From Cryptomeria japonica (Eukaryota > Streptophyta > Pinopsida > Cupressales > Cupressaceae), in NCBI RefSeq assembly GCF_030272615.1, contig NC_081406.1, positions 404,149,439 through 404,213,438 of the forward strand: a stretch of 64,000 nucleotides of DNA. The letters run 5' to 3'. The position numbers were made by a program, and so were the translations under genes. The notes under the pieces were generated by a model that made no database searches, was not told the DNA's origin, and saw only the letters and a list, made by a program, of their open reading frames with translations. Below are positions 23,469 to 36,536 of the stretch, in pieces (position 1 is the first letter of the stretch; the number at the start of each line of letters is the position of its first letter).

Positions 23469-26400
23469 CCAATATCATCATTTTCAAGCTTGTGCTTCCT
23501 AAAAATCAAGTATTGAAGCATCAAAATGTGTGTTTGGAGGAAACAAAAGTTTGAAAATGCAAGTTCTGATTCTAAGGCCATCAACATGAAAGCATGATTA
23601 TGAAACTTATCGTATTCCTAAATCATCATTTTCAAGCTTGTGCATCCTGAATGCAAATTTTGAAGCACCAAAATGTGTGTTGGGAGGTAACACGGGCTTT
23701 AAAATGCATGTTCTGATTCTGAAAACACGAACATGAAAGCGCGATTATGAAACATATCATACTCACACATCATCATTTTCAAGCTTGTGCTTCCTAAATG
23801 CAAGTATTGAAGCATCAAACTGTATGCTTTGATGTAACGCAAGCTTGAAAATAGAAGTTCTGATTACGGACACACAATAATGAAATCACGATTATGAAAC
23901 GTATCATACTCCCAAATCATCATTTTGAAGCTAGTGCTTCCTAAACGGAACTTTTGAAGCATCAAAATGTGTGTTTCGAGGTACAATAAGCTTGAAAATG
24001 CATTTTCTGATTCTGAAGCCATGAGCATGAAAGCGCGATTGTGAAACTTATCGTACTCCCAAATCATCATTTTGGAGTTTGTGTTTTCTAAAAGCAAGTT
24101 TTACAGCATCAAAATGGGTGTTTGGAGGCACAACAACCTTGGAAATTCAAGTTATGATTCTAAAGCCACGAGTATGAAAGTGCAATTATGAAACTTATCA
24201 TACTCCCAAATCATCATTTTGAAGCTTGTCCTTTTTAAATGCAAGTTTTGAAGCATCATTTTCAAGCCTGTGCTTCCTAAATGTAAGTTTTGAGGCATCA
24301 AAATGTGTGTTTGGAGGCAATACTAGCTCAAAAATGCAAGTTCTAATTAAGAAGCAACAAACATTAAAGAGCATTTGCAGGTAACATAAGTTTGAAAATG
24401 AAAGTTCTGATTCCAAAGTCATGAACAAGAAAGCACGATTATAACACTTGTCGTACTCCCAAATCATTATTTTCAAGCTTGCTCTTTCTAAATGCAAGTT
24501 TTCAAATATGCAAATGTGTGTTTGGAGGTAAGGCAAGCTTGAAAATGCAAGTTCTGATTTTTTAGCCACGAACATCAATGCCTGACTATGAAACTTATCA
24601 TACTCCCAAATAAAAATCCTCAAGCATGTGCTTCCTAAACACAAGTTTTTTAAGCATCAAAATATGTGTTTGGAGGTATCACAAGATTGAATATACAAGT
24701 TTTTATTTCAAAGCCATGAACATTAAAGCGTAATTATGAAACTTATCATACTACCAGATCATCATTTTCAATCTTTTCCTTCCTAAACGCAAGTTTTGAA
24801 GCATCAAAATGTGTGTTTGGAGGTAACACAAGCTTGAAAATACATGTTCTGATCATGAAGCCATGAACATAAAAGTGTGATTATGAAACATATCATACTC
24901 CCAAATTATCATTTTCAAGGTTGTGCTTCCTAAATGCAAGTTTTGTTGCATTAAAATGTGTGTTTAGAGGCACAACAGGCTTGAAAATGAAAGTTCTCAT
25001 TCCAAAGACATGAACATGAACGTGCTATTATGAAAATTGTTGTACTCCAAAATCATCATTTTCAAGCTTGTGCTTCCTAAACACAAGTTTTCAAGCATCA
25101 AAATGTGTGTTTAGAGGCACAAGCTTGAAAATGAAACATCTGATTTTAAAACCACGGACATGAAAGCGCTATTATGAAACATATCATACTCCCAAATCAT
25201 AATTTTAAAGCTTATGCTTCCTAAATTCAAGTTTTGAAGCATCAAAGTGTGCGTTTGGAGGTAACCCAAGCTTGAAAATATGAGTTCTGATTTCGAAGCT
25301 ATGATCATGCAAACACGATTATGAAACTTATCGTACTCCTAAATCATCATTTTCAAGCTTGTGCTTCCTATATGCAAGTTTTGAAAGCATCAAAATGTGT
25401 GTTTGGAGGTAACACAAGCTTGAAAATGCAACTTTTGATTCAGAAGCAACAAACATTAAAGAGTGAATATGAAACTTATCGTACTCCCAAATAATCATTT
25501 TCAAGCTTGCGCTTCCTAAATGCAAGTTTTGAAGCATCAAAATGTGTGTTTGGAGGCACAACAAACTTGAAAATGCAAGTCTCGATTCCAAAGCCACAAA
25601 CATGAAAGTGAGATTATTGAACTTATCATACCCCCAAATCATCATTTTCAAGCTAGTGCTTCGTAAATGCAAGTTTTGAAGCATGAAAATGTGTGTTTGG
25701 AGGTAACACAAGCTTGAAAATGCAAGATCTGATTCTCAAGCAATGAACATTGAAGTGCGATTATGAAACTAATCATAATCCCACATCATCATTTTCAAGA
25801 CTTTTCTTCCTAAATGCAAGTTTTGATGCATCAAAATGTGTGTTTGTAGGCATGGCAAGCTTGAAAATGCAAGTCCTGATTCTGAAGCCAAGAGCATGAA
25901 AGCATGATTATGAAACTTATCATCCTCTGAATCATCATTTTCAAGATTGTGCTTTTTAAATGCATGTTTTGAAGCATCAAAATGTGTTTTTGTAGGTAAC
26001 ACAAACTTTAAAATGCAAGTTTTGATTCAGAAGCCACGAACATTAAAGCACAATTATGGAACTTATCGTACTACCAAATAGTCATTTTCAAGCTTGTGCT
26101 TCAAAAACGTGATTTTTGAAGCATGAAAAATGTGTGTTTGGTGCCACAACAAGTGTGAAAATGCAAGTTTTCTTTTAGAAAGCCATGGACATTGAAGTGC
26201 GATTATAAAACTTATCGTACTCCAATATCATTATTTTAAAGCTTGTGCTTTCCAAAAGCAAGTATTGAAACATCAAAATGTGTGTTTGGAGGAAACAAAA
26301 TCTTGAAAATGAAAATTTTGATTCTGAAGCCATGGACATGAAAGCATGATTATGAAACATATTGTACTTGCAGATCATCATTTTCAAGCTTGTGCTTCCT

Positions 26401-27440
26401 AAATGCAAGTATTGAAGCATCAAACTGTATGCTTTGATGTAACCCAAGCTTGAAAATGCAAGTTTTGATTTCGGACACACAAACATGAAAGCACAATTAT
26501 GAAACTTATCGTACTCCTAAATCATCATTTTGAAGCTTCTGCTTCGTAAATGCAAGTTTCGAAGCATCAAAATGTGTGTTTCGAGGTACAACAAGCTTGA
26601 AAATGCATGTTCTGATTCCGAAGCCACGAGCATGAAAGCATGGTTGTGAAACTTATCGTACTCCCAAATCATCAAATTGGAGCTCATGCTTTCTAAACAC
26701 AAGTTTTACAGCATCAAAATGGGTATTTGGAGACACAACAAGCTTGAAAATGCAAGTTATGATTCTGAAGCAACGAGTATGAAAACGCAATTATGAAACT
26801 TATCATACTCCTAGATCATCATTTTCAATCTTGTGCTTCCTAAACGCAAGGTTTGAAGCATCAAAATGTGTGTTTCGAGGTAACACAAGCTTGAAAATAC
26901 AAGTTCTGATGACGAAGCTATTAACATGAAAGCGTGATTATGAAACATATTATACTCCCAAATTATCATTTTCAAGCTTGTGCTTCCTAAACACAAGTTT
27001 TGAAGCATCAAAATGTGTGTTTAGAGGCACAATAGGCTTGGATATGCAAGTTTTGATTCCAAAGACATGAACATGAACACGCTATTATGCAAATTATTGT
27101 ACTCGAAAATCATCATTTTCAAGCTTGTGCTTCCTGAACACCAGTTTTTAAGCATCAAAATGTGTTTAGAGGCACAAGCTTGAAAATGGAACATCTGATT
27201 CTAAAATCACAGACATGAAAGCACTATTATGAAACATATCATACTCCCAAATCATAATTTTAAAACTTGTGCTTCCTAAATTCAAGTTGTGAAGCATCAA
27301 AGTGTGTGTTTGGAGTTAACCCAAGCTTGAAAATACAAATTTTGATTTCGAAGCTATGATCATGAAAGCACGATTATGAAACTTATCTTACTCTGAAATC
27401 ATCATTGAAAGTATTGAAACATATAACTATATGCTTTGAT
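23469..27440 (+). repeat. 147-bp satellite array, segment 3 (forward)
   Basis: Resumes the monomer cut at 5,709. The monomer types continue in the expected order (11, 12, 13, 14, 15, then a fused 16-18, 19, 20), restart with type 1 near 24,733, run through types 1-11, then skip to 13-15 and restart with type 1 near 26,795. A clear deletion fuses two monomers at about 24,255. The forward run ends after a shortened monomer near 27,440. Confidence 0.94.
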
Positions 27441-28965
27441 TATAATCGCGCTTTCATGTTCGTGGCTTTGAAATCAAAACTTCCGTTTACAAGCTTGTTG
27501 TGTCTCCAAACACCCTTTTCGATGCTTCAAAACTTGCATTTAAGAAGGACAACCTTGAAAATGATGATTTGGGAGTATGATAAGTTTCATAATCGCACTT
27601 TCATATTCGTGGCTTCAGAGTCATAACTTGCATTTTCAAGCTTGTTGTGCCTCCAAACACTCATTTTGATGTTGTAAAACTTGCGTTTAGAAAGCACAAG
27701 CTCCAAAATGATGATTTGGGAGTACAATAAGTTTCACAACCGTGCTTTTATGCCCATGGATTCGGAATCAAAACATGCATTTTCAAGATACCTCAAAACA
27801 CACATTTTGATACTTCAAAACTTGTGTTTAGGAAGCACAAGCTTCAAAATGATAATTTAGAAGTACGATAAGTTTCATAATCGCGCTTTCATGATTGTGT
27901 GTCCGAAATCAGAACTTGCATTTTCAAGCTTGCATTATATCAAAGCATACAGTTTGATGCTTCTATACTTATTTAGGAGGCACAAGCTTGAAAATGATGA
28001 TTTGCGAGTACAATATGCTTCATAATCATTCATTTTAAAGTTTGTGTTACCTACAAACACACATTTTTATGCTTCAAAACATGCATTTACAAAGAATTTT
28101 TTTGAAAATGATGATTCAGAGTACGATAAGTTTCATAATCATGCGTTCATGCTCTTGGCTTCGGAATCAGAACTTGCATTTTCAAGCTTGCCATGCCTGC
28201 AAACACACATTTTGATGCGTCAAAACTTTCATTTAGGAAGAAAAGGCTTGAAAATAATGATCTAGGAGTACGATAATTTTCATAATCACACTTCAATGTT
28301 CATCGCTTCAGAATCAGAACTTGCATTTTCAAGCTTCTGTTATCTCCAAACACACATTTTCATGCTTCAAAACTTGCATTTACAAAGCACAAGCTTGAAA
28401 ATGATGATTTGGGAGTATGATAAGTTTCATAATCTCACATTCATGTTTGTGGCTTAGGAATCAAAACTTGCATTTTCAAGCTTGTTGTGCCTCCAAACAC
28501 ACATTTTGATGCTTCAAAACTAGCGTTTAGGAAGCGCAAGCTTGATAATGATTATTTGGAAGTACGAGAAGTTTCATAATTGCTCTTTAATGTTTGTTTC
28601 TTTTTGGATCAAAAGTTGCATTTTCAAGCTTGTGTTACCTTCAAACACATATTTTGATGCTTTAAAAATTGCATATAGGAAGCACAAGCTTGAAAATGAT
28701 GATTTGGGAGTACGATAAGTTTCATAATCACGCTTTCATGATCATAGCTTCGAAATCAGAACTCACATTTTCAAGCTTGGGTTACCTCTAAACACAGACT
28801 TTGATGCTTCAAAACTTGAATTTAGGGCACAAAAGCTTTAAAATTATGATTTAGGAGTATGATATGTTTCATGTTCTTGGTTTTAGAATCAGATGTTTCA
28901 TTTTCAAGCTTGTGCCTCTAAACACACATTTTGATGCTTGAAAACTTGTGTTTAGGAAGCACGAG
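27441..28965 (-). repeat. 147-bp satellite array, segment 4 (inverted)
   Basis: From about 27,440 the same monomers appear as the reverse complement (cataatcgcgctttcatg, then ggcttcggaatc, gatgatttgggagtacga). The switch is abrupt: a forward tatgctttgat joins directly to tataatcgcgctttcatg. The last inverted monomer is cut by the LARD-like element at acgag (28,961-28,965). Confidence 0.94.
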
Positions 28966-31900
28966 TGTAGTACCCCTGCCCTAATCAATTTCTAATCTCA
29001 GTTTGACATTGGTTAGTTTATCATAATATAATATTCTAGTCAGATGTTTTGATTTCAATGCATATCTGTTAATGTGGTTTTGACACCAATTTGTATGCAA
29101 GTTAATTAATTCTCCTATTTTGTGTTATCCTCGTTTGACCATAGTCGTGCTCAAGTGAGCATTGTCAGTCATCGTCGGTATTCCCTTTGGTTGGGTTTGC
29201 GGGTCGTCTGTCCGTTTGGCTTCTTGGGTTGCGTGTTGGTGTGTATGGTTAAATTGAGCAATTAGTCCTTAGTATTTAATTCGATTAAATTTGTGTTTGT
29301 GCATTAAAGATTAATGGACTTAAATTAAACATGATTTCTTTATGTGATTAATCGTTAATTTGAATTGCTCGATTTAAATTGGGAGCAAGTTCAATTAAAT
29401 AGTTAATTTTAAATATTAAATGTATTATGTTTATGCCTATGAAAAGGAAGATTTAAATTTAATTGTAATAGAATTAATTTAATCTTGTTGGCATTTTTGA
29501 AATAGAAAGGTTAAATTCACTTATTTGGAAAAATCAATTTTTAAATTGAAAAGCAAGTTAATTTATTGATATAGTTGGAAAATAATGATTTTTGAGGAAT
29601 TATTTTAAATAAATAAATTTTAATTCCAAAATAAAATTTTTGGTCAAACATTTCCCATATAACCTAGACTTTTGGAAAAATGAAGGGATTGAATTTCTTT
29701 TGGAAAAATATTTTTTTGGGAAAAACATTTTGAATGGAAAATTTGGGGGTTTTGGGAGGAAGAAGTTCTTCTGGATCTTGCAGGTTGGACTCTCCTTCAA
29801 ATCTCTTCCAGGATTGCATATGGAGGTAAGAATTATCTCATTTATCTTCCTTGTTGCCAAAGAAATGGTTTGTTGGTTGAAAGAAAGATGCTTGTTGTTA
29901 AAAAAACCAAGCTTTCAAATTGATTTTAGATTTAATCTGGATTTGTGATTTTAAAACTATGCATATTATTGGTGTTCTTGCAAAAATAGTTGAATCCTTG
30001 TGTTAAAAATGCCCTTTCTTGCCAAATATGGGTTTTTGTTGAAGAAATTTAATTGTGAGTTTTAGATATTCTTCCATTTTTAGGTATATGATACCCTATG
30101 AGTTTAAAAAGAAAAATATAAACCCTTTTTTTAAATCAAATCGATTTATTTGTTAAATCAAAATTTAAACTATTTAAATCGAAATTTAAAATGGTGTAAA
30201 AAAAAAATTAAATTGTTTTGGGGTTGGAGGGCGGGGAGCGGAGCTCTACCCGCGCCTCCTCCCCCTGCGCAGGCCATAGCTGGTGGTGGCCACAGCTCAC
30301 TGCAACCCCACGGTGGCCGTAGTCATTGCGACCCTCGTGGTGACCGCAGGGAGCGGCGACCCCCGCGGTGGCTGCATAGGCGCTGTGAGACCTGCGTCCC
30401 CCGCGGTGGCGCCACCCGCGGTTAGGGCCGCCCGCGGCTAGGGTAAGGGCCACCCAACCCCCGTGTAAGGGAGGTGGGCCCGACCGCCCTTGCCGCCCCC
30501 GTTGCTTTTTGTATTTTTTTTAATTATTTTTTTTTGTTAAATAAAAAATAAATAAATAAATTTATTATTTAAAAAGTATATTTTTTTATTAAGTTTTTTA
30601 ATTATTTATTAATTATTATTAATATATATTTATTAATGAGAATATATATATATATATATGTATGTATATTAATTAATATTTAATTGGATTATTATGCATT
30701 ATTAATTATTAATTGTGTATATTTTATTAATTGTGGGTTAATACATATATATGAATTAATATTTGAGCCTTTTTGGACCTGTAATATTAGGGAAGCATCT
30801 TTTTGGAAAAAGATAGAATATTATTTATATTGGATAATTTTCGAGATAAAATATACATTATTCAGGAGTATATATTATTTGAAGATTTGAATGTTATAGG
30901 CCATCTGGAAATGTTAGAAATGAATATTTAATCATTGGACCATTATCAATTTAAACGGCATGCTATTGGTATAATTGGGAATTTGATTAAGTATCATTTG
31001 GAAAAATTGTTAAGTTACTGATATTCTCATTTAGTAAAATGAATGGTTTAATTATATTTTTCCTCTGTTTGAGAAATAGACAATGGTACTATTGCAAATT
31101 GTGGTATTGTATTCACCTTGCAATCATGTTTTCCTGTTAGTGTATTTTGGAAAACTTAGATCATGTAGAAAACTTGATCGACCTTTATTGATTAAATCAA
31201 TGGGAAAGAAAATTGTCCTTCCTAGTTATTGCCTATGCAAGTTTAATTTTTGTATTCGCTTTTACTTACATAATGGAAAGCTTTGATTTGTTTGATTGGA
31301 CCCTATCGTATGGTGGATTCGGGTACCTATTTCAGTCCTTTGTTTTGAGTTTGATTATTACTTTGTGGTAGTCTCTTAATTGGTCATATCCTTTTTGCAG
31401 GTGTCGAATGATGTTTTGTGGTTGACCATAGTTGGTCAGGTCTCTAGTTAGAGTACCGCCAGGTAGTGCACCTCATTTAAGTCATGTTTGACCAAATGGT
31501 TGTTTCCTTCATTTTGAACTCCGTTCATCTGACCATGTGTATGTCTTGGTTTTGAGTTCATTGAGTGTAGTCTAGTGTTGTATGGGAAAGTGGCTTTCGA
31601 TTGGAGGTCGTGCCGAAAGTGGCTGCTGGGTAACCCATCGAAAGTGAGTCTAATAAGTGACAACCTAATAGTAGATTAGAATGTTAATCTCTAAGTAAGA
31701 TAATTGTGCCTCATACATGGGCCGAGTGCTAACACAGACTCGACATGCTGTGAGAAGGCCTAAAATGGAAAACCATCATCCTTGTCTTCACGAGAGGATG
31801 TGTGGGTCCACATGAGGCTTGGATGGGCTGGAGGTTTAGATTAGGTTGCTAGGGTAACCTAGTGTATGGGGCTGGAACCTATAAACACCTGCCATGGTAA

Positions 31901-32927
31901 CCGTACTAGGTTGTGTGATGACACTTGTCCCTATGTTTGCTAGTGTGTGATTGTATTGTCCTGATAGGAGCACTTTTGTGGGTCGTCCTATTTCTTATGC
32001 CCTTGTGAGAACCTAATATCATGCTAGACCTTGGGTTTCAATGACTCAGTTTTGTGGATGCTCCAATGGACCTTTGTATTTGCTTCGATTATGTTTAAGA
32101 TGGATCATTTCCTTTTCATGGATCATTTATGTATTTATTGACCGATGTGGTCGTTTGTATATTGATTATGTTTTGCCTTGATGGAAGGATTGTAAATAAT
32201 GAGAACCTCATGTATTCTTAACTTTATTAATTATCAGAGGGGTCTTGCAGTTGAGCAAACCCGGAGATGTAGCCCTTTAGGGGTGAACTCCGAGATCATC
32301 TTGGTGTTATGTGATGCTTTTATTCTTATGTTTCATGTTTAGTGTTAGCATGTATGAATTGACATTTTGATAGAATGTATAAGTGGATAAGATGGAATTA
32401 ATTTTAAATGCATGTATGCAATCATCTTTTAAAATGCAGTAAATTGTATCATGAAAGAATGTAGCTTAGAGTAATGGAATATATTCAATTGTTGTTAAGG
32501 AAATTAAGTATGCATGGAAATATCTCATTAGTTTATGATAAAAATTCAAGTGTGTTGTTAAATTAGATGCATGACTTAAATTCTAAATGAAAAGCTTGAA
32601 TGTAAGATGTGAATAGATCTTAATGGATGAACCTTATCTTGTAATCCATATATTTTCATCTTCTAAAAGAAATTATCCTTGTTTAAGAATTATCTCGTTA
32701 TAAGATAATCAACATATTGGATTTATTAGTGTGAGTTAAGTTAAATGTGTAATTAAGTAATCACGTTGGGAAACTCTTTAGGTGTTAGTTGATGTCTTCC
32801 ACTATGTAATCTGAATTTTGATATCTCATTGTATCTTAATGTTGTGTTTAACTTTAAAAAAAAATTATTGTACTCTATTCTTGTGTTTTGGCTTAATCCC
32901 TTCGGGGTTTCCTGACGAGGCATTACA
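28966..32927 (+). repeat. LARD-like element LTR1 (5' LTR)
   Basis: A 3,962-bp LTR. From the left: an AT-rich region, a GC-rich island near 30,225-30,515, a long AT-rich and (TA)n stretch near 30,530-30,760, then about 2 kb of mixed sequence including a motif-rich region near 32,230-32,310. Compared with LTR2 it keeps an extra 1.4 kb (31,139-32,548). Short reading frames match no family. Confidence 0.92.
30225..30515. other. GC-rich island within LTR1
   Basis: About 290 bp rich in gcggtggc, gtggtggcc and cgcggctag words and CpG, set in AT-rich LTR sequence and followed at once by long T and A runs. The counterpart in LTR2 (about 37,775-38,000) is shorter and rearranged. ORFs read on both strands here reflect base composition, not genes. 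Confidence 0.8.
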
Positions 32928-32928
32928 T

Positions 32929-32942
32929 TTGGTATCAGATCC
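32929..32942 (+). promoter_or_regulatory. LARD-like element primer binding site
   Basis: ttggtatcagatcc starts two bases after the LTR end gcattaca. It matches the initiator tRNA-Met primer site (TGGTATCAGAGC) except at one position, and fixes the orientation as plus. Confidence 0.88.
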
Positions 32943-35900
32943 CATGTTGCAAACACTAGGATCTCTGGTTTCATTGTGCCCTTAGTTGTTGTGAGGTGTA
33001 TCAACCTTACGTGCATGCTTGTCCTTCCTTGTGTATGTGAGTGATTGAGCAGACCTTAACTTGTGTGTAACGTGTGTGTTCACACCTTGTTTTCACCTTC
33101 TTGATGTTGGTGCTTTTAAGTGATTATATGTGCTTTATGTGTTTATTGATGTCTTGGTCTATGATAACTCATATTCTGAAAGAGAGTCATATGTACCTTC
33201 CTTTTTGAGTGGTGTACTCTTTAGACTAATTCATTTGGGTTGGTCTATGCTTGTCTTGAATCTAAAAGTACGAATTGTGCTTGTTTAAGATTATGATTTA
33301 GCTTAGTGTTGTCCACTTGAAGGACTAGTATGGTAAATATTGAATGCTTATTTTGTAGCAAATTGAATGATTATCACTCTTCCTCCTCTCTCTCTCTCTC
33401 TAGAAATTAAAATGGTTGGGATATGTGTAATTATCTCTTATATGAGGTTTCTTTTTGGCAAGAGAAAGGTTGTGACTTCTTGAACCCTTGTGTGAACCCT
33501 ATGATGCTTCTATGTTTTAGATAATAAAAGGGCTTTGGGCTGAAAGTTAATATTGGCTATTGGGAGAAAACTGTATGTTTTAAATTGAGAATTCTCCATG
33601 TGTGTTGTAGGAGTAACATAATTAAATTCTATTTTAAGTAACATGCATTAATATGCGAATAGTGTTATGTGAAACTGCTTTGTTATGAAGGAAGTATAAA
33701 AAGGGAACATGTTATAGTAGCTTCAAGAGTGTATTATTGTGTTCCTCGAAAGATTGTTTTATGTATTTCATTAAACCAGATTGATTGAGGATTTATTTTA
33801 GCAATGCTCCATTGAACTTGCTTTTGGGTATATGTAATTACCTTAGTATGTTTAGAAAGTGCGAATGAAAAGCTTGTTTGATGTGTAGGCATTAAGATGT
33901 ACTATTTCGTTGATAGCCCCTCGCTTGCATTCCAATCGTAATTTGATTTTCAATGATAGGTTGCTAATTATGATATGTGTCTATATTGTATTAAGAATAG
34001 TGAGTGTTCTCAAGAGGTCTGGTATTATCAGAAAGATTGCCTGCTTTGATCTCTGTTGTTTGGAAAAACTAGAACATTCTATTGCAACCATAATTATTGG
34101 AAATGTCTTGTAGGCTGATTGACATCCTTCTAAACGGTAGCGAAATGAAAACCTTGCAATTAAAAGGATAGACTTATAGTGAGAAATTTTAGTATATAGT
34201 GTGATCTTCCTGATCTTGTGTCTTTGTAGGAAACAGTTTGATTATCAAACTCTCTTTCCCTTCTCTTTGCCTAGATTATAAGATTTTTAGAAATGGTATT
34301 AAAGAATGCATTGATTTAAATAGAATGTTTATTAACCATGTGAATACATATGCTTAGTAAAATTCGAGAAAGATATAGGAATGATGTTATTCCTTATGTA
34401 ATTGTGAATTGTTAATAATTTCAGTACCTAAATATAGAGTAAACTTTATTCAGTTATTCATGTGGGAAGCATTATTTAAAATATTCCTTGTGTAGATGAT
34501 AGCGTACTGAAAAGTACTCCTCGTGAATGTGACTAAAATAGTACTGGTGTATTAATGTGTATTGTAAGAAACTAGTACTTATTATATGTGCCCATGGGTT
34601 GGTGAAGTAATCAACCATGGAGGATATGTTGCTTATGAGTATGGGAAACCATACTATTTATGTGATGTTGTTTATTTGTTTCCCTACTGAGTACCAAACC
34701 TTGGGTTGTGGGTAATTCAGTATGTTAGGGGTAGTATTTGAAGTCACCATTCCTTGAATAGTATGGATTGGTGTACGAGTAATGTCAGCGCAAAGCGACT
34801 TTAGCTTCTCTATTTCGAGGAATGATATAGTTATACTATAAAACTGTATCAAAGGTGTACTCAATACTTTCCCTTTTTGATGAATCTATTTATAGGTTTA
34901 TGTGTGTTAGCCTATTCCTTCCTTTATTAGAGCATATTGATGGCATTTATTGTGCATAGTGATGGCGTATTTTGGAGGATCCTTTGCCTTGTCTTCATGA
35001 AAGGTAGGTTTATCCACATGAGCTACCAGTTAGTAGGTTTTGGTGGGCATGTGTTTGGACCTTAGCCATGTATACCTCTGACGTACAACAAGTATCCTTC
35101 TAGATACATCATTATGCGGGACGTGACCTGCGCGTGCTTGTTTCCGCAAGGTACACTACCATGTGGGATACGTCCATTGCGTGTCTTCTCCGCTTGGGGT
35201 ATTGCCATGTCGTGTGATGACATGATGCAGGGTGATGTCGAGGTGCACACCGCCATGCCATGTGGGTAGTGTGACTATGTCGCACCACATGAAGAGCTAC
35301 TGCAATAGCTAGATGATTGTTCCTTCCTTCCTCATTGGTGGATAGATGCTAGTCACATAGTGATGTTATGTGCAGTTGTGATATTCTTTATTTCTTTGTG
35401 GACCAGCAATTTATTTTACTTTGACTTTGAAGGTTTAGCCACGATCTTGTGATCTTTTGCATTCTTGATTTGGTGTTACAAATTCTGGATTATTTTCTTG
35501 CCTTACTGTTGGAATTGATGATTTATTATCTTTATTCATCTGTACTCTAGTGGCTAAAATGTTTATCCTTATTGTTTTCATATGCTAGTCTTGTGTTGAA
35601 ATGTGAAATTCCTCTCTAAGGACGTATGATACAGACTTGGTAGAATGTGTATGAGGAAGTAGACTTAAGGAACCTTGAGGATGGGGGTATGTGAGGCTGT
35701 GATGCAGCTAGGATCCACTACCTACCTATGTGGGGTGACTTTCTCTTGGAGGCTAACCACCTTATTCAACAAGGGATATTCACGAAGGTCTTGTATGGAA
35801 GGTAGCACCGCTATGGTGTGCCCTAGCACCATCAAGCCTTTGAGTGAGATATTGGATATTTATGATCATATTGTTGTTCTGAGATCAGGCATAGAGATGT

Positions 35901-36536
35901 TGATCATGCATGTTATCTCTAACCGAGCATTAGACATGCTCACATGTGGCCTTTTGTGTTATGCATTGTAGTTTGTGGATGGTTATTATTTGTATCATGG
36001 AGTAAATTGTGTTAACTTGTCACTATGTTATGGGACATAGTCTTTGGAAAGGTTTTCTTATGCCTGGCAAGTGAGTTATTTACATTGCTCTTATTTCATG
36101 AAAGTTAATTTGGTTGTAGAAATTGATATTTGAAGCTAGCTCTTTGTGATAAAGTGTTATGAAAAAGATGTATTGGTAACAGAAATTGATCCTGATGGCA
36201 TGTTTCCTTGTGATGTTTGGTAGATGAGTATGGTAATTGTTGTTTACCTCTTGTAGTGCATTAATTTGGTGTAATGAAAGAGAGCAAATTCTTGTTCCTC
36301 TACTATGATTATTGATGATTCCAGGAATGTTATAAGAAATGTATGTATTTAGATGTATCTTACCAATGGGTAATGGCATTCGTAGAGGATCTAGTAATAA
36401 TATTTCATTTATTTATGGAAAGATTCCTATGTGCAATTTAATATTTGTTGAATGAGTTTAAGGGCTGATGCGTGCGACATGTTCTCCATCTAGCCTTACG
36501 ACTTCCAGGAGTAAGTCGGAACCTAGGGTGGGAGAA
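32943..36536 (+). other. LARD-like element internal domain, non-coding
   Basis: About 3.6 kb with no reading frame above about 100 codons and no retrotransposon motif on either strand. It contains a short (CT)n run near 33,380-33,400. It ends with a purine-rich tract (agggtgggagaa) directly before LTR2, as expected for a polypurine tract. In known LARDs the interior is conserved as RNA structure rather than protein; that cannot be tested from one copy. Confidence 0.8.

Noticed and set aside
29600-29948. Paired ORFs (29,600-29,948 and 37,172-37,519) duplicated in the LARD LTRs
   Set aside because: They are duplicated only because LTRs are duplicated. The frames overlap on opposite strands, are not kept identically, and match nothing recognisable.
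30150-30453. Overlapping ORFs on both strands in the GC island
   Set aside because: Open frames on both strands follow from high GC and short repeats; the matching region of LTR2 does not keep them.
36080-36379. 99-codon frame in the LARD interior
   Set aside because: No domain, signal or support on either strand; the length is expected by chance in 3.6 kb.
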